Assembly: GCF_018070565.1 (NCBI RefSeq)
Contig: NZ_JAGPXL010000013.1
Location: forward strand, 124,001 to 188,000
DNA length: 64,000 nt
Source of the DNA: Streptomyces sp. B93
GTDB taxonomy: Bacteria; Actinomycetota; Actinomycetes; Streptomycetales; Streptomycetaceae
Direction of reading: 5' to 3'
The notes beneath the pieces were generated by a model. That model did no database searches and was not told where the DNA came from. It saw nothing but the letters and a program-made list of their open reading frames with translations. The translations under genes were made by a program, and so were the position numbers. This document shows positions 1 to 7,219 of this stretch, in pieces; the stretch's first letter is position 1; each line of letters starts with the position of its first letter.

Positions 1-5
1 ACTTC

Positions 6-1340
6 GTGAACGCGACCACGCGCGCCCAGGACGCCCGGGTGGACCGGGCCCGTCTGCTGGCCCTGCGCGGACGGTACGAGGAGGCGCTGGCGCTGCTGGA
101 GGAGGCGCGGTCCTTCGGACGGCCCCGCAGCGCCGTCCTGCTGAACCAGCTGCGCCAGCTGCTGTCCCCGCACGGCCCGCAGGACTACGGCGACCTGGTG
201 GCCGACCCGCGCTACCTGCCGGAGGTCCTGCCCGTGCAGGCGATGGCACCGGCACGGGGCGAGTGGCGGCTGGGCGGGGACGGCCACTGGCTCGGGATGA
301 TGGCCGCACGCGGGGCCGACCGGGACGCCGCCGAGGCCGTCCTGAGCGCGCTGCGGGAGGGCACCCACCGGTACGCGCCTGACGGCCGGTGGGGGCGGGC
401 CGTCGCCGAGGCCCGGGAGTCGGCACGCTGGGGGTCCAGTGACGCCGCGTGGCGGGTGCTGCTCGAGGCGCTGCCGCGGTGGGAGGCGCCCGGGCCCTTG
501 CTGATCGCCCCGGTCGGGCTGCTCGCCGATCCGGTCCTGGGCCCGCTGGTCACCCCGGAGCGCGGCCGGGCCCTCCTCGCCGTCGCGCGGGCCGGGCAGC
601 GGGGGCCCGCTCGTGTGCCGGGGCCCGCTCTCGACCCGCCGGGCCTGGTCTGGCTGACGGAGCCCGCGGCAGACCGGCGGCCCGGGGACGGCTACCGCGG
701 CATCTGGGTGGAGGGGATCGACCCGGCCCGTCTGCCCGCCCTGATCGGTGAGGAGGGCGCCGCACTGAGCGCGCCCACGGAGCCGCGCAGGGCGTCCTGG
801 CAGGCGCCCCGGCCGCACGAGCGGGAGGGCGTGGAGCTGTGGGAGGACCGGGCCGTGGTCGCCGTCGGCCGCACCGCCGAGGGGTGGGCCTTCGCCTTCG
901 ACGGCCACGGTCACCGCCGTCTGGGCACGCTGTTCCGCTCCCCCGCCGCTGCCGCCTCCGCGGCCGGGCGTGCGGTGGTGGTGTGGCGCGAGCCGAGCCG
1001 CTCGTCGACGGAGGAGCACCGGGCCGCGTTCCACCTGTCGGTGGCCGAACGGGGCCAGGAGCTGTACGCGTTCACCGTGCGCGGGGGTGAGATCGAGCGC
1101 TCCGGCGTCATACCGGAGGTGCTGGACCCCGTACGGCTGTTCCGCCCCGAGGACGGTGAGCTGGAGTGCGAGCGGCGGGTGCTGGAGGCGCTGCAGGGCG
1201 AACTCGGGCTCTCGCTGCCGCGGTTCGCGCTGACCGTGGGCAGGCTGCACACCTTCACCACCCGGTCGTGGACGCGGGCGCCGGGCGCGGGTGAGGGATT
1301 CGCCTACGCCTGCCTCGGGTCCGGGCGGAGCCTGTCGTGA
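6..1340 (+). CDS. Hypothetical protein, possibly 5'-truncated
   Basis: Reads as 444 residues from a GTG at position 6, but the frame is open to the window edge, so the true start may lie upstream. Codon bias is that of a real Streptomyces gene. The first 60 residues are helical and charged and look like a single TPR-type repeat (ALRGRYEEALALLEEAR). The C-terminal part carries a beta-rich module rich in Trp and Gly (around 270-440). No catalytic motif, signal peptide or membrane segment is visible. I do not recognise the family with confidence. It ends 12 bp before the convergent CsoR-family gene, so the two may share a terminator region. Confidence 0.6.
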   Translation: MNATTRAQDARVDRARLLALRGRYEEALALLEEARSFGRPRSAVLLNQLRQLLSPHGPQDYGDLVADPRYLPEVLPVQAMAPARGEWRLGGDGHWLGMMAARGADRDAAEAVLSALREGTHRYAPDGRWGRAVAEARESARWGSSDAAWRVLLEALPRWEAPGPLLIAPVGLLADPVLGPLVTPERGRALLAVARAGQRGPARVPGPALDPPGLVWLTEPAADRRPGDGYRGIWVEGIDPARLPALIGEEGAALSAPTEPRRASWQAPRPHEREGVELWEDRAVVAVGRTAEGWAFAFDGHGHRRLGTLFRSPAAAASAAGRAVVVWREPSRSSTEEHRAAFHLSVAERGQELYAFTVRGGEIERSGVIPEVLDPVRLFRPEDGELECERRVLEALQGELGLSLPRFALTVGRLHTFTTRSWTRAPGAGEGFAYACLGSGRSLS

Positions 1341-1352
1341 CGCCGGGGCGGT

Positions 1353-1619
1353 TCAGGACAGGGAGAGGAAGAGTTTCTCCATCTTCTGGGTGTCGAGGCT
1401 GTCGGCGCCGCCTTCCTGGGTGAGGCACTGCTTGAGGCCGCTGGCGACGATGGCGAAGCCGGCGCGGTCCAGTGCGCGGTTGACGGCGGCGAGCTGGGTG
1501 ACGACGTCCTCGCAGTCGCGTCCTTCCTCCAGCATGCGCACGACGCCGGCGAGCTGGCCCTGGGCGCGCTTGAGCCGGTTGGCGGCCGACCGCACCTGGT
1601 CGGCGGGGAGCTGGACCAT
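1353..1619 (-). CDS. CsoR/CstR-family regulator, persulfide-sensor type
   Basis: An 88-residue all-helical DUF156 repressor. Counting from the chosen ATG (preceded by AGAGGAAC), Cys36 and Cys65 are present and residue 61 is Gly. Copper-binding CsoR uses Cys36-His61-Cys65; CstR, which senses persulfides, keeps the two cysteines and lacks the histidine. The numbering falls exactly in register, so I infer a sulfur-responsive repressor. The gene lies 40 bp downstream of thioredoxin on the same strand and beside rhodanese, MBL and TauE genes, the company CstR keeps in other bacteria. Two TACCCC/GGGGTA-type sites in the region are its likely operators. Autoregulation through the site before thioredoxin is probable. 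A copper or nickel sensor is the alternative, disfavoured by the missing histidine. Confidence 0.88.
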   Translation of the reverse strand: MVQLPADQVRSAANRLKRAQGQLAGVVRMLEEGRDCEDVVTQLAAVNRALDRAGFAIVASGLKQCLTQEGGADSLDTQKMEKLFLSLS

Positions 1620-1659
1620 GGGGGTTCCTCTCGGCGGGCCGGTCGGGGACCGGCCGCGG

Positions 1660-2028
1660 TCACTGGCTGGGGCTCTGGGCGGTGAGGGAGGCGCGGACCT
1701 CGTCCATGTCGAGTTCACGGACGGCGGTGATCACCTGGTCCAGGGCCTGCGGCGGCAGGGCGCCGGGCTGGGAGAAGACCAGGATGCCCTCGCGGAAGGC
1801 CATCAGGGTGGGGATGGAGGTGATGTCGGCGGCGGTGGCCAGGGCCTGTTCGGCCTCGGTGTCGACCTTGCCGAAGACGATGTCGGGGTGGGCCTGGGAG
1901 GCCTTGTCGTAGACGGGGGCGAACATCCGGCACGGTCCGCACCAGGCGGCCCAGAAGTCGACGAGGACGATGTCGTTGCCGGTGACGGTCTCCTCGAAAT
2001 TGGCGGCGGTGAGGGTGACGGTGCTCAT
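1660..2028 (-). CDS. trxA: Thioredoxin
   Basis: A 122-residue thioredoxin fold of normal length with the active site WCGPC at residues 29-33 and the cis-proline in the SIPT segment near residue 75. It reduces cytoplasmic disulfides; in this context it probably reduces persulfides on the neighbouring rhodaneses or sulfurtransferases, which is inference. The ATG at 2028 is chosen because GGAAGGAA stands 7 bp upstream; the longer open frame upstream runs through an operator and lacks thioredoxin homology. It is the first gene of a two-gene unit with the CsoR/CstR-type repressor. Confidence 0.93.
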   Translation of the reverse strand: MSTVTLTAANFEETVTGNDIVLVDFWAAWCGPCRMFAPVYDKASQAHPDIVFGKVDTEAEQALATAADITSIPTLMAFREGILVFSQPGALPPQALDQVITAVRELDMDEVRASLTAQSPSQ

Positions 2029-2068
2029 GCGGCGGTTCCTTCCGGTCCGGGGAAACGATGACGACAAA

Positions 2069-2082
2069 TACCCCCTGGGGTA
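2069..2082. promoter_or_regulatory. CsoR/CstR-type operator before thioredoxin
   Basis: Perfect 6-2-6 inverted repeat TACCCC-CT-GGGGTA, 41 bp upstream of the thioredoxin ATG. G/C-tract palindromes flanked by TA are the known operator form for CsoR-family repressors. Related sites lie at 5386-5401 and 5433-5448. Confidence 0.8.
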
Positions 2083-2170
2083 GTCAACGCGGGGAGGGGG
2101 CGGCGCATTCCGCCGGGCTCTCACGCCGCCCTTCGGGCCGGTGCGGCTCTTGCCGGGCAGTGCGGCGCCC

Positions 2171-3031
2171 TCAGGTCCCGCGCACGGCGCGGCGCAGGGG
2201 GCAGCGGGTGACGAAGCCGTAGCAGATGCCCGCTCCGGCGCCCAGGGAGGCCAGGGCCGCGAGGACCGGGACGGCGAGGTGGGCGGGGGCCTGCTGGAGG
2301 AGGACGAAGGTGCCCATGGCCAGGACGAACCAGGCGAAGAGGCGGGACAGGACGTGCGCGGGGACGCGTCCGGCCAGCCGGGCCCCGGCGAGGCTGCCGA
2401 GGACCGCGGAGCCGGTGACGGCCAGGGTCAGGGACCAGTTGATGTGGACGGCGGAGAGGTAGCCCGCGAAACCGGCGGCGGACTTCATCGCGATGACCAG
2501 CAGGGAGGTGCCCACGGCCACCGGCATGGGCAGGCCGCCCAGCAGGGCGAGCGCCGGGACGACGAGGAAGCCGCCGCCCGCGCCGACCAGACCGGTGGCC
2601 AGGCCCACGGCCGCGCCGTCCAGCAGGACGCGCCCCACCGGGAGCTGGGTGTGGGCCCGGCCCGGGCCGGTGCCCCGGCGGCCCCGGAGCATGGCCGCTG
2701 CGGTGACGATCATCATCACGGCGAAGGCGACCAGCAGGACGGCGTCGGGGATGTGGCCGCCGATCAGTCCGCCGGTGTAGGCGCCGGCCATGCCCGCGGC
2801 CCCGAACAGGACGCCGGTGCGCCAGCGGACCCGGCCGCCACGGGCATGGTTGACCATGCCGACGGCGGAGGTGACACCGACGACGAACAGGGAGGTGGCG
2901 ATGGCCTCCTTGGCGTCCATGCCCGCGACGTAGACCAGCAGCGGCACGGTCAGGATCGACCCGCCTCCGCCGAGCAGGCCGAGGGAGACGCCGACCAGCA
3001 GCGCGAGGACCAGGACGAGCGTCAGCGTCAT
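2171..3031 (-). CDS. TauE/SafE-family sulfite/anion exporter
   Basis: A 286-residue polytopic membrane protein of the TauE/SafE (DUF81) family. It has two homologous halves, each starting with a glycine-rich turn: GGGGSILTVP near residues 18-27 and GAGGGFLVVP near 158-167, the duplicated signature of the family. About eight membrane helices are visible. Members export sulfite, thiosulfate or organosulfonates. The start ATG lies 5 bp after the stop of the rhodanese-DUF2892 gene, so the two are translationally close and co-transcribed. In this operon it probably removes sulfite made by the persulfide-dioxygenase-like enzyme upstream; that substrate is inferred from context only. Confidence 0.88.
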   Translation of the reverse strand: MTLTLVLVLALLVGVSLGLLGGGGSILTVPLLVYVAGMDAKEAIATSLFVVGVTSAVGMVNHARGGRVRWRTGVLFGAAGMAGAYTGGLIGGHIPDAVLLVAFAVMMIVTAAAMLRGRRGTGPGRAHTQLPVGRVLLDGAAVGLATGLVGAGGGFLVVPALALLGGLPMPVAVGTSLLVIAMKSAAGFAGYLSAVHINWSLTLAVTGSAVLGSLAGARLAGRVPAHVLSRLFAWFVLAMGTFVLLQQAPAHLAVPVLAALASLGAGAGICYGFVTRCPLRRAVRGT

Positions 3032-3036
3032 GGTCC

Positions 3037-3618
3037 TCACCTGCCGTCGGCGAGCTGGGCGACGGCCTTGCGCGGGTCGAAGGACCGGGTGCGGTTCCAC
3101 GGCATGCGCGACAGCAGCACGCCCATGGCACAGGTGTTGCTCAGGGCCGCGAAGGCCAGTCCGCCGCCGACGAACGCGGACAGCGCCTGCAGGCCGGGAA
3201 GGACGAAGCTGCCGAGGGCGCCCACCAGGACCAGGGTTCCGGCGACCAGGCGGACCTGGCGCTCCATGTCCCAGCGTTCCTGGCCGTAGTTGGTGGGGGC
3301 GCCGGACTTCTCCCAGGCGGACATGCCGCCCGCCAGGACCGCCAGGCCCGGCAGACCGGCCTCGGCGAGGGCGCGTTCGGCCTGTCCGGCGCGCTGGCCG
3401 GAGCGGCACACCAGCACCACGTCGGTGTCCAGGTGCCGGGTCAGTTCCTCGCGGTGCTCGCGCAGGGTGTCCAGCGGGACGTTGTAGGAGCCGGGGATGT
3501 GCGCGCCCTCGAACTCGGCGGGGGAACGGACGTCGAGCAGCCGCGGCGGGCTGTCCGAGTCGAGGCGGGCGCGCAGTTCGTCGATGCTCAGGCCGCGGGG
3601 GGTGGTGGGGGTGCTCAC
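3037..3618 (-). CDS. Rhodanese fused to DUF2892 membrane domain
   Basis: 193 residues. Residues 10-112 form a rhodanese domain with the catalytic loop CRSGQR starting at Cys71. Residues 115-190 form a DUF2892 domain with two hydrophobic helices and the TCAMG motif. The domain pair is common in sulfide-detoxification operons and places sulfur transfer at the inner face of the membrane. The GTG start at 3618 overlaps the stop of the upstream MBL gene by four bases (GTGA) and is preceded by GGAG. It probably carries sulfane sulfur between the MBL fusion and the exporter or acceptor thiols. Confidence 0.9.
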   Translation of the reverse strand: MSTPTTPRGLSIDELRARLDSDSPPRLLDVRSPAEFEGAHIPGSYNVPLDTLREHREELTRHLDTDVVLVCRSGQRAGQAERALAEAGLPGLAVLAGGMSAWEKSGAPTNYGQERWDMERQVRLVAGTLVLVGALGSFVLPGLQALSAFVGGGLAFAALSNTCAMGVLLSRMPWNRTRSFDPRKAVAQLADGR

Positions 3619-5351
3619 GCGTGGGTCTCCTGTCGGGGGGTGGCGGGGGGTGCGGGCAGGGAGGGGAGGGCGCACAGGCCCGCCTCGTGGGCGTTGTCGA
3701 AGCTGTCGTCGACGGCGACGACGTCACGGCCGCGGGCGCTCAGCAGTGCGGCGGCGATCCCGGCGCGGTAGCCGCCGGCGCAGTGCACCCAGACGCGGCC
3801 CGCGGGAATCTCGTCGAGGCGGCCCGGCAGCTGGTGGAGGGGGATGTGCAGTGAGCCGGGTAGGTGCGCCTCGGCGCGCTCCTGGTCGCGGCGCACGTCG
3901 AGGACGACGAGGCCGTCGCCGCCGGGGGCGGCCTTCAGGTCGGCGAACGTGGCGCGTGGGTAGGAGGCCAGCGGCTCGCCTCCGGCCCAGTCCCCGGGTG
4001 TGCCGGTGGCCATGGCGGCCGGGCGGTCGATGCCGATGCGGACCAGTTCGCGCTGGGCCTCGGCCACGTCCGCGGCGCTCTCGCCGAGCAGGGTGAGCGG
4101 CGTGCCCCACGGGATCAGCCAGCCCAGGTAGGTGACGAACTGGCCGTCCAGGCCGAAGTTGAGGCTGCCCGCCAGGTGCCCGGCGGCGAAGGCGGTGCGC
4201 TCGCGCAGGTCGACCACCCACTCACCGGCCTCGATCCGCCGCCGCAGCTCAGCCGGGTCCGCCACGGACGGCGCGGACAGGTCCGCCTTGCCGGGCCCGG
4301 CCGCGTTGGCGGGGCCCATGTGGGCGTAGTAGGCCGGGAAGGCGTCCAGGCCCGCGAGGAGCTGCTCGACGTAGGCCTCCTCGCCGGCGGTGAGCGCGGT
4401 GTTGGTCCGCTTCTCCTCGCCGATGGTGCTGGACAGGCCGGTGGCCTGGGTGGCGGAGCAGAACGAGCCGAAGCCGTGGGTGGGGTAGACGGCGGTGTCG
4501 TCGGGCAGTTCCCGGGCCAGCCGGTGCGCCGAGTGCCACTGGGCCCGTACCAGGGTGTCGGTGTGGTCCGGGCCCAGCAGGTCGGGGCGTCCGGTGGTGC
4601 CGTACAGCAGGGAGCCGCCGGTGAACACGGCGATCTGTTCTCCGTCGGCCTCGAGGGCGTAGGACAGGTGGGTGTGGGTGTGGCCGGGGGTGTGGATCAC
4701 CCGCACCCGCAGGGTGTCGCCGACCTCGACGACCTGGCCGTCGCGGATGGGGGTGCGCTCGTAGGAGACCTCGTCGTCGGCGTTGACCAGGTACTGGGCG
4801 CCCGTCTCGCGGGCGAGGGCGAGGCCGCCGGTGACGTAGTCGTTGTGGATGTGCGTCTCGAACACGTGGGTGATGCGCACTCCGGCGGCCTCGGCCAGGG
4901 CGGTGACGCGGTCGTGGTCGCGCTGGGGGTCGACCACCAGGGCGACCGAGCCGTCGTGGGCGAGGTAGGTGCGGTCCCCCAGGCCGGGGGTCTCCACGGG
5001 CAGGACGGTGATCACCGCGTGTCCTCCGGGGGCGGTGGGGGTGTCGCCGGTGACGGCGGGGCGGCCCGCCTCGATCCAGGCGGCGGTGCCGCCGCTGACG
5101 CTGTGGGCGTCGTAGCCCAGGCCGCGCAGCAGCGAGGTGGCCTGGGCGCTGCGGCCGCCGCTCTGGCAGATCACGTAGAGCGGGCGGTCCTTGGGCAGTT
5201 CGGCGAGGGCCAGGGGGAGGTTGGGCAGCGGGGCGCAGCGGGCGCCGGGGACGTGGCCGGTGCGGTACTCGCCGCTGCCCCGGACGTCGATGACGGGGGC
5301 GCCTGCGGCGTGTGCCTCGGCGAACCGCTGCTGGTCGATCTCGGGAACCAT
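3615..5351 (-). CDS. Rhodanese-MBL-rhodanese fusion, persulfide-dioxygenase-like
   Basis: 578 residues with four modules: an N-terminal rhodanese (1-105, Cys62 in CQSGGR), a metallo-beta-lactamase/ETHE1-like domain (about 113-350; HIHND at 167-171, His224, THGFGSFC at 291-298), a rhodanese-like domain without catalytic Cys (about 365-465), and a C-terminal rhodanese (about 475-565; Cys524 in CAGGYR). The MBL plus inactive and active rhodanese order matches CstB-type enzymes, which oxidise persulfide to thiosulfate; the extra N-terminal rhodanese is an addition. The ATG at 5351 lies 35 bp from an operator. First gene of a three-gene operon with rhodanese-DUF2892 and TauE/SafE genes. Glyoxalase II is excluded by the rhodanese domains. 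Confidence 0.9.
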   Translation of the reverse strand: MVPEIDQQRFAEAHAAGAPVIDVRGSGEYRTGHVPGARCAPLPNLPLALAELPKDRPLYVICQSGGRSAQATSLLRGLGYDAHSVSGGTAAWIEAGRPAVTGDTPTAPGGHAVITVLPVETPGLGDRTYLAHDGSVALVVDPQRDHDRVTALAEAAGVRITHVFETHIHNDYVTGGLALARETGAQYLVNADDEVSYERTPIRDGQVVEVGDTLRVRVIHTPGHTHTHLSYALEADGEQIAVFTGGSLLYGTTGRPDLLGPDHTDTLVRAQWHSAHRLARELPDDTAVYPTHGFGSFCSATQATGLSSTIGEEKRTNTALTAGEEAYVEQLLAGLDAFPAYYAHMGPANAAGPGKADLSAPSVADPAELRRRIEAGEWVVDLRERTAFAAGHLAGSLNFGLDGQFVTYLGWLIPWGTPLTLLGESAADVAEAQRELVRIGIDRPAAMATGTPGDWAGGEPLASYPRATFADLKAAPGGDGLVVLDVRRDQERAEAHLPGSLHIPLHQLPGRLDEIPAGRVWVHCAGGYRAGIAAALLSARGRDVVAVDDSFDNAHEAGLCALPSLPAPPATPRQETHA

Positions 5352-5385
5352 GCGGGGGGACTCCTGAATTCGCTTACCTTCACGA

Positions 5386-5401
5386 ATACCCGGGGGGGTA
5401 T
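5386..5401. promoter_or_regulatory. CsoR/CstR-type operator before the rhodanese-MBL operon
   Basis: ATACCC-GGGG-GGGTAT: six-base arms with a G-rich centre, 35 bp upstream of the ATG at 5351. It shares the ATACCC half-site with the sites at 2069 and 5433. Confidence 0.75.
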
Positions 5402-5432
5402 ATCGGAGCCCAACGGTAGCAGGATCGGGTTT

Positions 5433-5448
5433 ATGCCCCGGGGGGTAT
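5433..5448. promoter_or_regulatory. Second CsoR/CstR-type operator
   Basis: ATGCCC-CGGG-GGGTAT, one mismatch in the left arm relative to the first site. The two sites are 47 bp apart centre to centre, so two repressor oligomers could bind across the operon promoter. Confidence 0.6.
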
Positions 5449-5687
5449 TCGGATGAGACGCGGGTCACACCTGCGGGGCGCTGCCGCCGGGACGGCCCGC
5501 GCCGTGCGGGGCGGGCGCGTTCGCGCTTCGGCGGGGGGGAGGTGGCGGTGCGGGGCCCGGCGGGCGCGGGCCAGCACGCACGGCCCGGCGCAGTACGGGG
5601 TCCAGGGCCGCCGGTGAGTTCAGGGCGCCGCGTGCCGCGCGCGCCAGGCGGCCGTCCGCGTCCCGACGGGCCCGCCCGGGCGGGGAG
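5449..5687. other. Non-coding stretch between operators and the winged-helix gene
   Basis: About 240 bp of GC-rich sequence without a credible reading frame. Together with the two operators it forms the 336-bp gap 5352-5687. I see no hairpin with a T-tract and no repeat. Confidence 0.4.
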
Positions 5688-6026
5688 TCAGAAGGAGGCG
5701 CGCCCGGCGTCGGCGGCGGGGCCGTCCTCGCGGTGCAGGAAGGTGGCCAGGAGGTCGCCGACGGGGTGGCCGGCCTCGGCCGGGTGCCGCAGGGCGACGG
5801 TGGGGTCGACGGTGTAGCGGTTGCGGCGGCCGACGCGGGTGCGGGTGAGGTATCCGGCCGCTTCGAGGTCGGCGACGATCAGCTGCACGGCGCGTTCGGT
5901 GATGCCGATCAGGTCGGCGACGTCCCGTCCGCGCGCGTCCGGGTCGCGGGCGAGGGCGATCAGGACGCGGGCGTGGTTGGTCAGGAACGTCCACCGGTCG
6001 CCGCGCGCGGCAGAGGGCTGGCTCAT
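5688..6026 (-). CDS. Small MarR-like winged-helix transcriptional regulator
   Basis: 112 residues with one winged helix: recognition segment RDVADLIGITERAVQLIV (about 35-52) followed by the wing RTRVGRRNRYTV. The rest is a short acidic tail. No ligand pocket domain is evident, so it is a minimal DNA-binding protein like many Streptomyces HTH_24/MarR-like regulators. The start is uncertain: ATG 6026 has AGAGG very close upstream, and ATG 6035 in the same frame has no good ribosome site. AT-rich palindromes at 6067-6106 lie 40-80 bp upstream and probably mediate autoregulation. Confidence 0.75.
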   Translation of the reverse strand: MSQPSAARGDRWTFLTNHARVLIALARDPDARGRDVADLIGITERAVQLIVADLEAAGYLTRTRVGRRNRYTVDPTVALRHPAEAGHPVGDLLATFLHREDGPAADAGRASF

Positions 6027-6066
6027 GCCTCTCATCGTACGAACAGGACTTCCTGCGACCAAGAAA

Positions 6067-6106
6067 TTTTCGCGAAAAGTTATTGACGAAAAAGTTTTCG
6101 CGTAAT
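6067..6106. promoter_or_regulatory. AT-rich promoter/operator with TTTTCGCG repeats
   Basis: A perfect 12-bp palindrome TTTTCGCGAAAA at 6067-6078 and a related TTTTCGCGTAAT at 6095-6106 stand out in an otherwise very GC-rich region. TTGACG at 6083-6088 resembles a -35 box on the plus strand, which would have read towards the TerC gene before the IS insertion at 6163. On the minus strand it would serve the winged-helix gene. Confidence 0.55.
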
Positions 6107-6162
6107 TTCTGGCGGGCATCAGGGTGGCGGGGAACGCCATCGCCCGGGAAAGCCGATCAGCC

Positions 6163-7216
6163 TTGACTTCCTCCCCTCCTCAGAAGGGGGATTCCTACAG
6201 CTCGCGCCGTAGGGGTTTCTGCTTCGTCGCCGACTGCCCGCCCGGAGTACTCCGTTGAGGTCTTGCACCAGCCCCACAGACAGAAGCCGTCAGCCCGACG
6301 GCCAGAATGTTCTTCGCCGCGTTCACGTCCCGGTCATGGACCGTCCCGCAGGCGCACGTCCAGGTGCGGACGTCGAGCGGCATCCTGTCCCGCAGAGTGC
6401 CGCGGACGGAGCACAGCTTGGAGGAGGGGAACCAGCGGTCGATCGCGATCACTTCACGGCCGTACCACTTCGCCTTGTACTCCAGCAGACTCCGGGACTC
6501 CGACCACGCGGCATCACAGATGGCGCGGGCCAGACGGCCGTTCCTCACCATGCCCCGGACGGCGGGGTCCTCGATCACGATCGTTTGGTTCTCACGAACG
6601 AGCCGAGTGGTGAGCTTGTGCAGGTGGTCACGCCTGCGGTCGGCGATGCGGGCGTAGATCCTGGCGACCTTCCGGCGTGCCCTGGCCCGGTTCGCCCCGT
6701 CCCCCTTGGCCTTGCGGGCAAGCTGTCGCTGCGCCTTCGCAAGGCGGGTACGGTCGCGGCGCTCGTGCCGGGGGTTGGAGACCTTCTCGCCAGTCGAAAG
6801 GGTCAGCAGGTGGTCGAGCCCGACGTCGATACCGACGGCCGCGTCGGTGGCGGGGAGCGGCTTGACGGACGGGTCTTCGCACAGCAGGGAAACAAACCAG
6901 CGTCCGGCCGCGTCCTGCGACACCGTCACCGTGGACGGCGACACCCCTTCCGGGAGCGGACGGGACCACACGATGTCGAGCGGCTCCGCCATCTTCGCCA
7001 ACGTCAGCCTGCCGTCCCGGAACCGGAAGTTGGCGAACGCCCTCTGGAGACGGCGCAGGGCCTGTTGGAGCGGGACGCAGGAGACGTCGTTGAGATACGC
7101 GAGTTCCTCGGTCTTCTTCCAGGCCGTCAGCATCGCCGACGTCTGGTTGGGGTTCACCCGCTCCTGCCGCGTCCACGCTTGCGTACGCGCCGGGGTATCC
7201 ACGAAGGAGGGAATCG
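6163..7216 (-). mobile_element. IS200/IS605-family tnpB element, copy 1, internally deleted
   Basis: Ends are set by comparison with copy 2. On the tnpB side it begins TTGACTTCCTCC (reverse strand ...GTCAA, the right end). The other end carries CCGGGGTATCCACGAAGGAG (7190-7209) plus seven further bases before ATGAATG. The left-end hairpin has lost its outer arm, because a deletion joins tnpB codon ~40 directly to the hairpin's inner arm. No tnpA is present, as is usual for tnpB-only (IS1341-like) elements, so movement would need a transposase supplied in trans. Flanks suggest insertion next to ATGA (TCAT on the tnpB strand). Confidence 0.8.
6195..7202 (-). pseudogene. tnpB: Decayed TnpB nuclease gene, copy 1
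   Basis: 335 codons remain open from a GTG that lies in the element's left end. Compared with the intact copy at 57413-58621, the N-terminal ~40 residues (including the FKYRFYPT motif) and an internal block of about 30 residues (the KSKKKSRASAEYTRSAF region) are missing. RuvC-like residues persist: Asp in GIDVGLD, Glu in VIEDP, Asp in HDRDVNAAKN. The first zinc-knuckle pair is broken: CSVRG replaces CGNCG. A functional RNA-guided nuclease is therefore unlikely. The stop lies just inside the right-end region. Confidence 0.82.
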
Positions 7217-7219
7217 ATG
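7203..7219 (+). promoter_or_regulatory. Ribosome-binding site for terC supplied by the IS left end
   Basis: GAAGGAG at 7203-7209, seven bases, then the terC ATG at 7217. The block CCGGGGTATCCACGAAGGAG is identical at the end of copy 2 (13529-13545 region), so it belongs to the element, not to terC. Spacing is ideal for initiation. Confidence 0.75.

Noticed and set aside
1353..1619. Copper-sensing CsoR
   Set aside because: Residue 61 is Gly instead of His and there is no copper chaperone or P-type ATPase nearby.
3864..5456. Plus-strand frame of 530 codons opposite the rhodanese-MBL gene
   Set aside because: Low-complexity Gly/Val/Asp product without homology; the minus-strand gene is certain.
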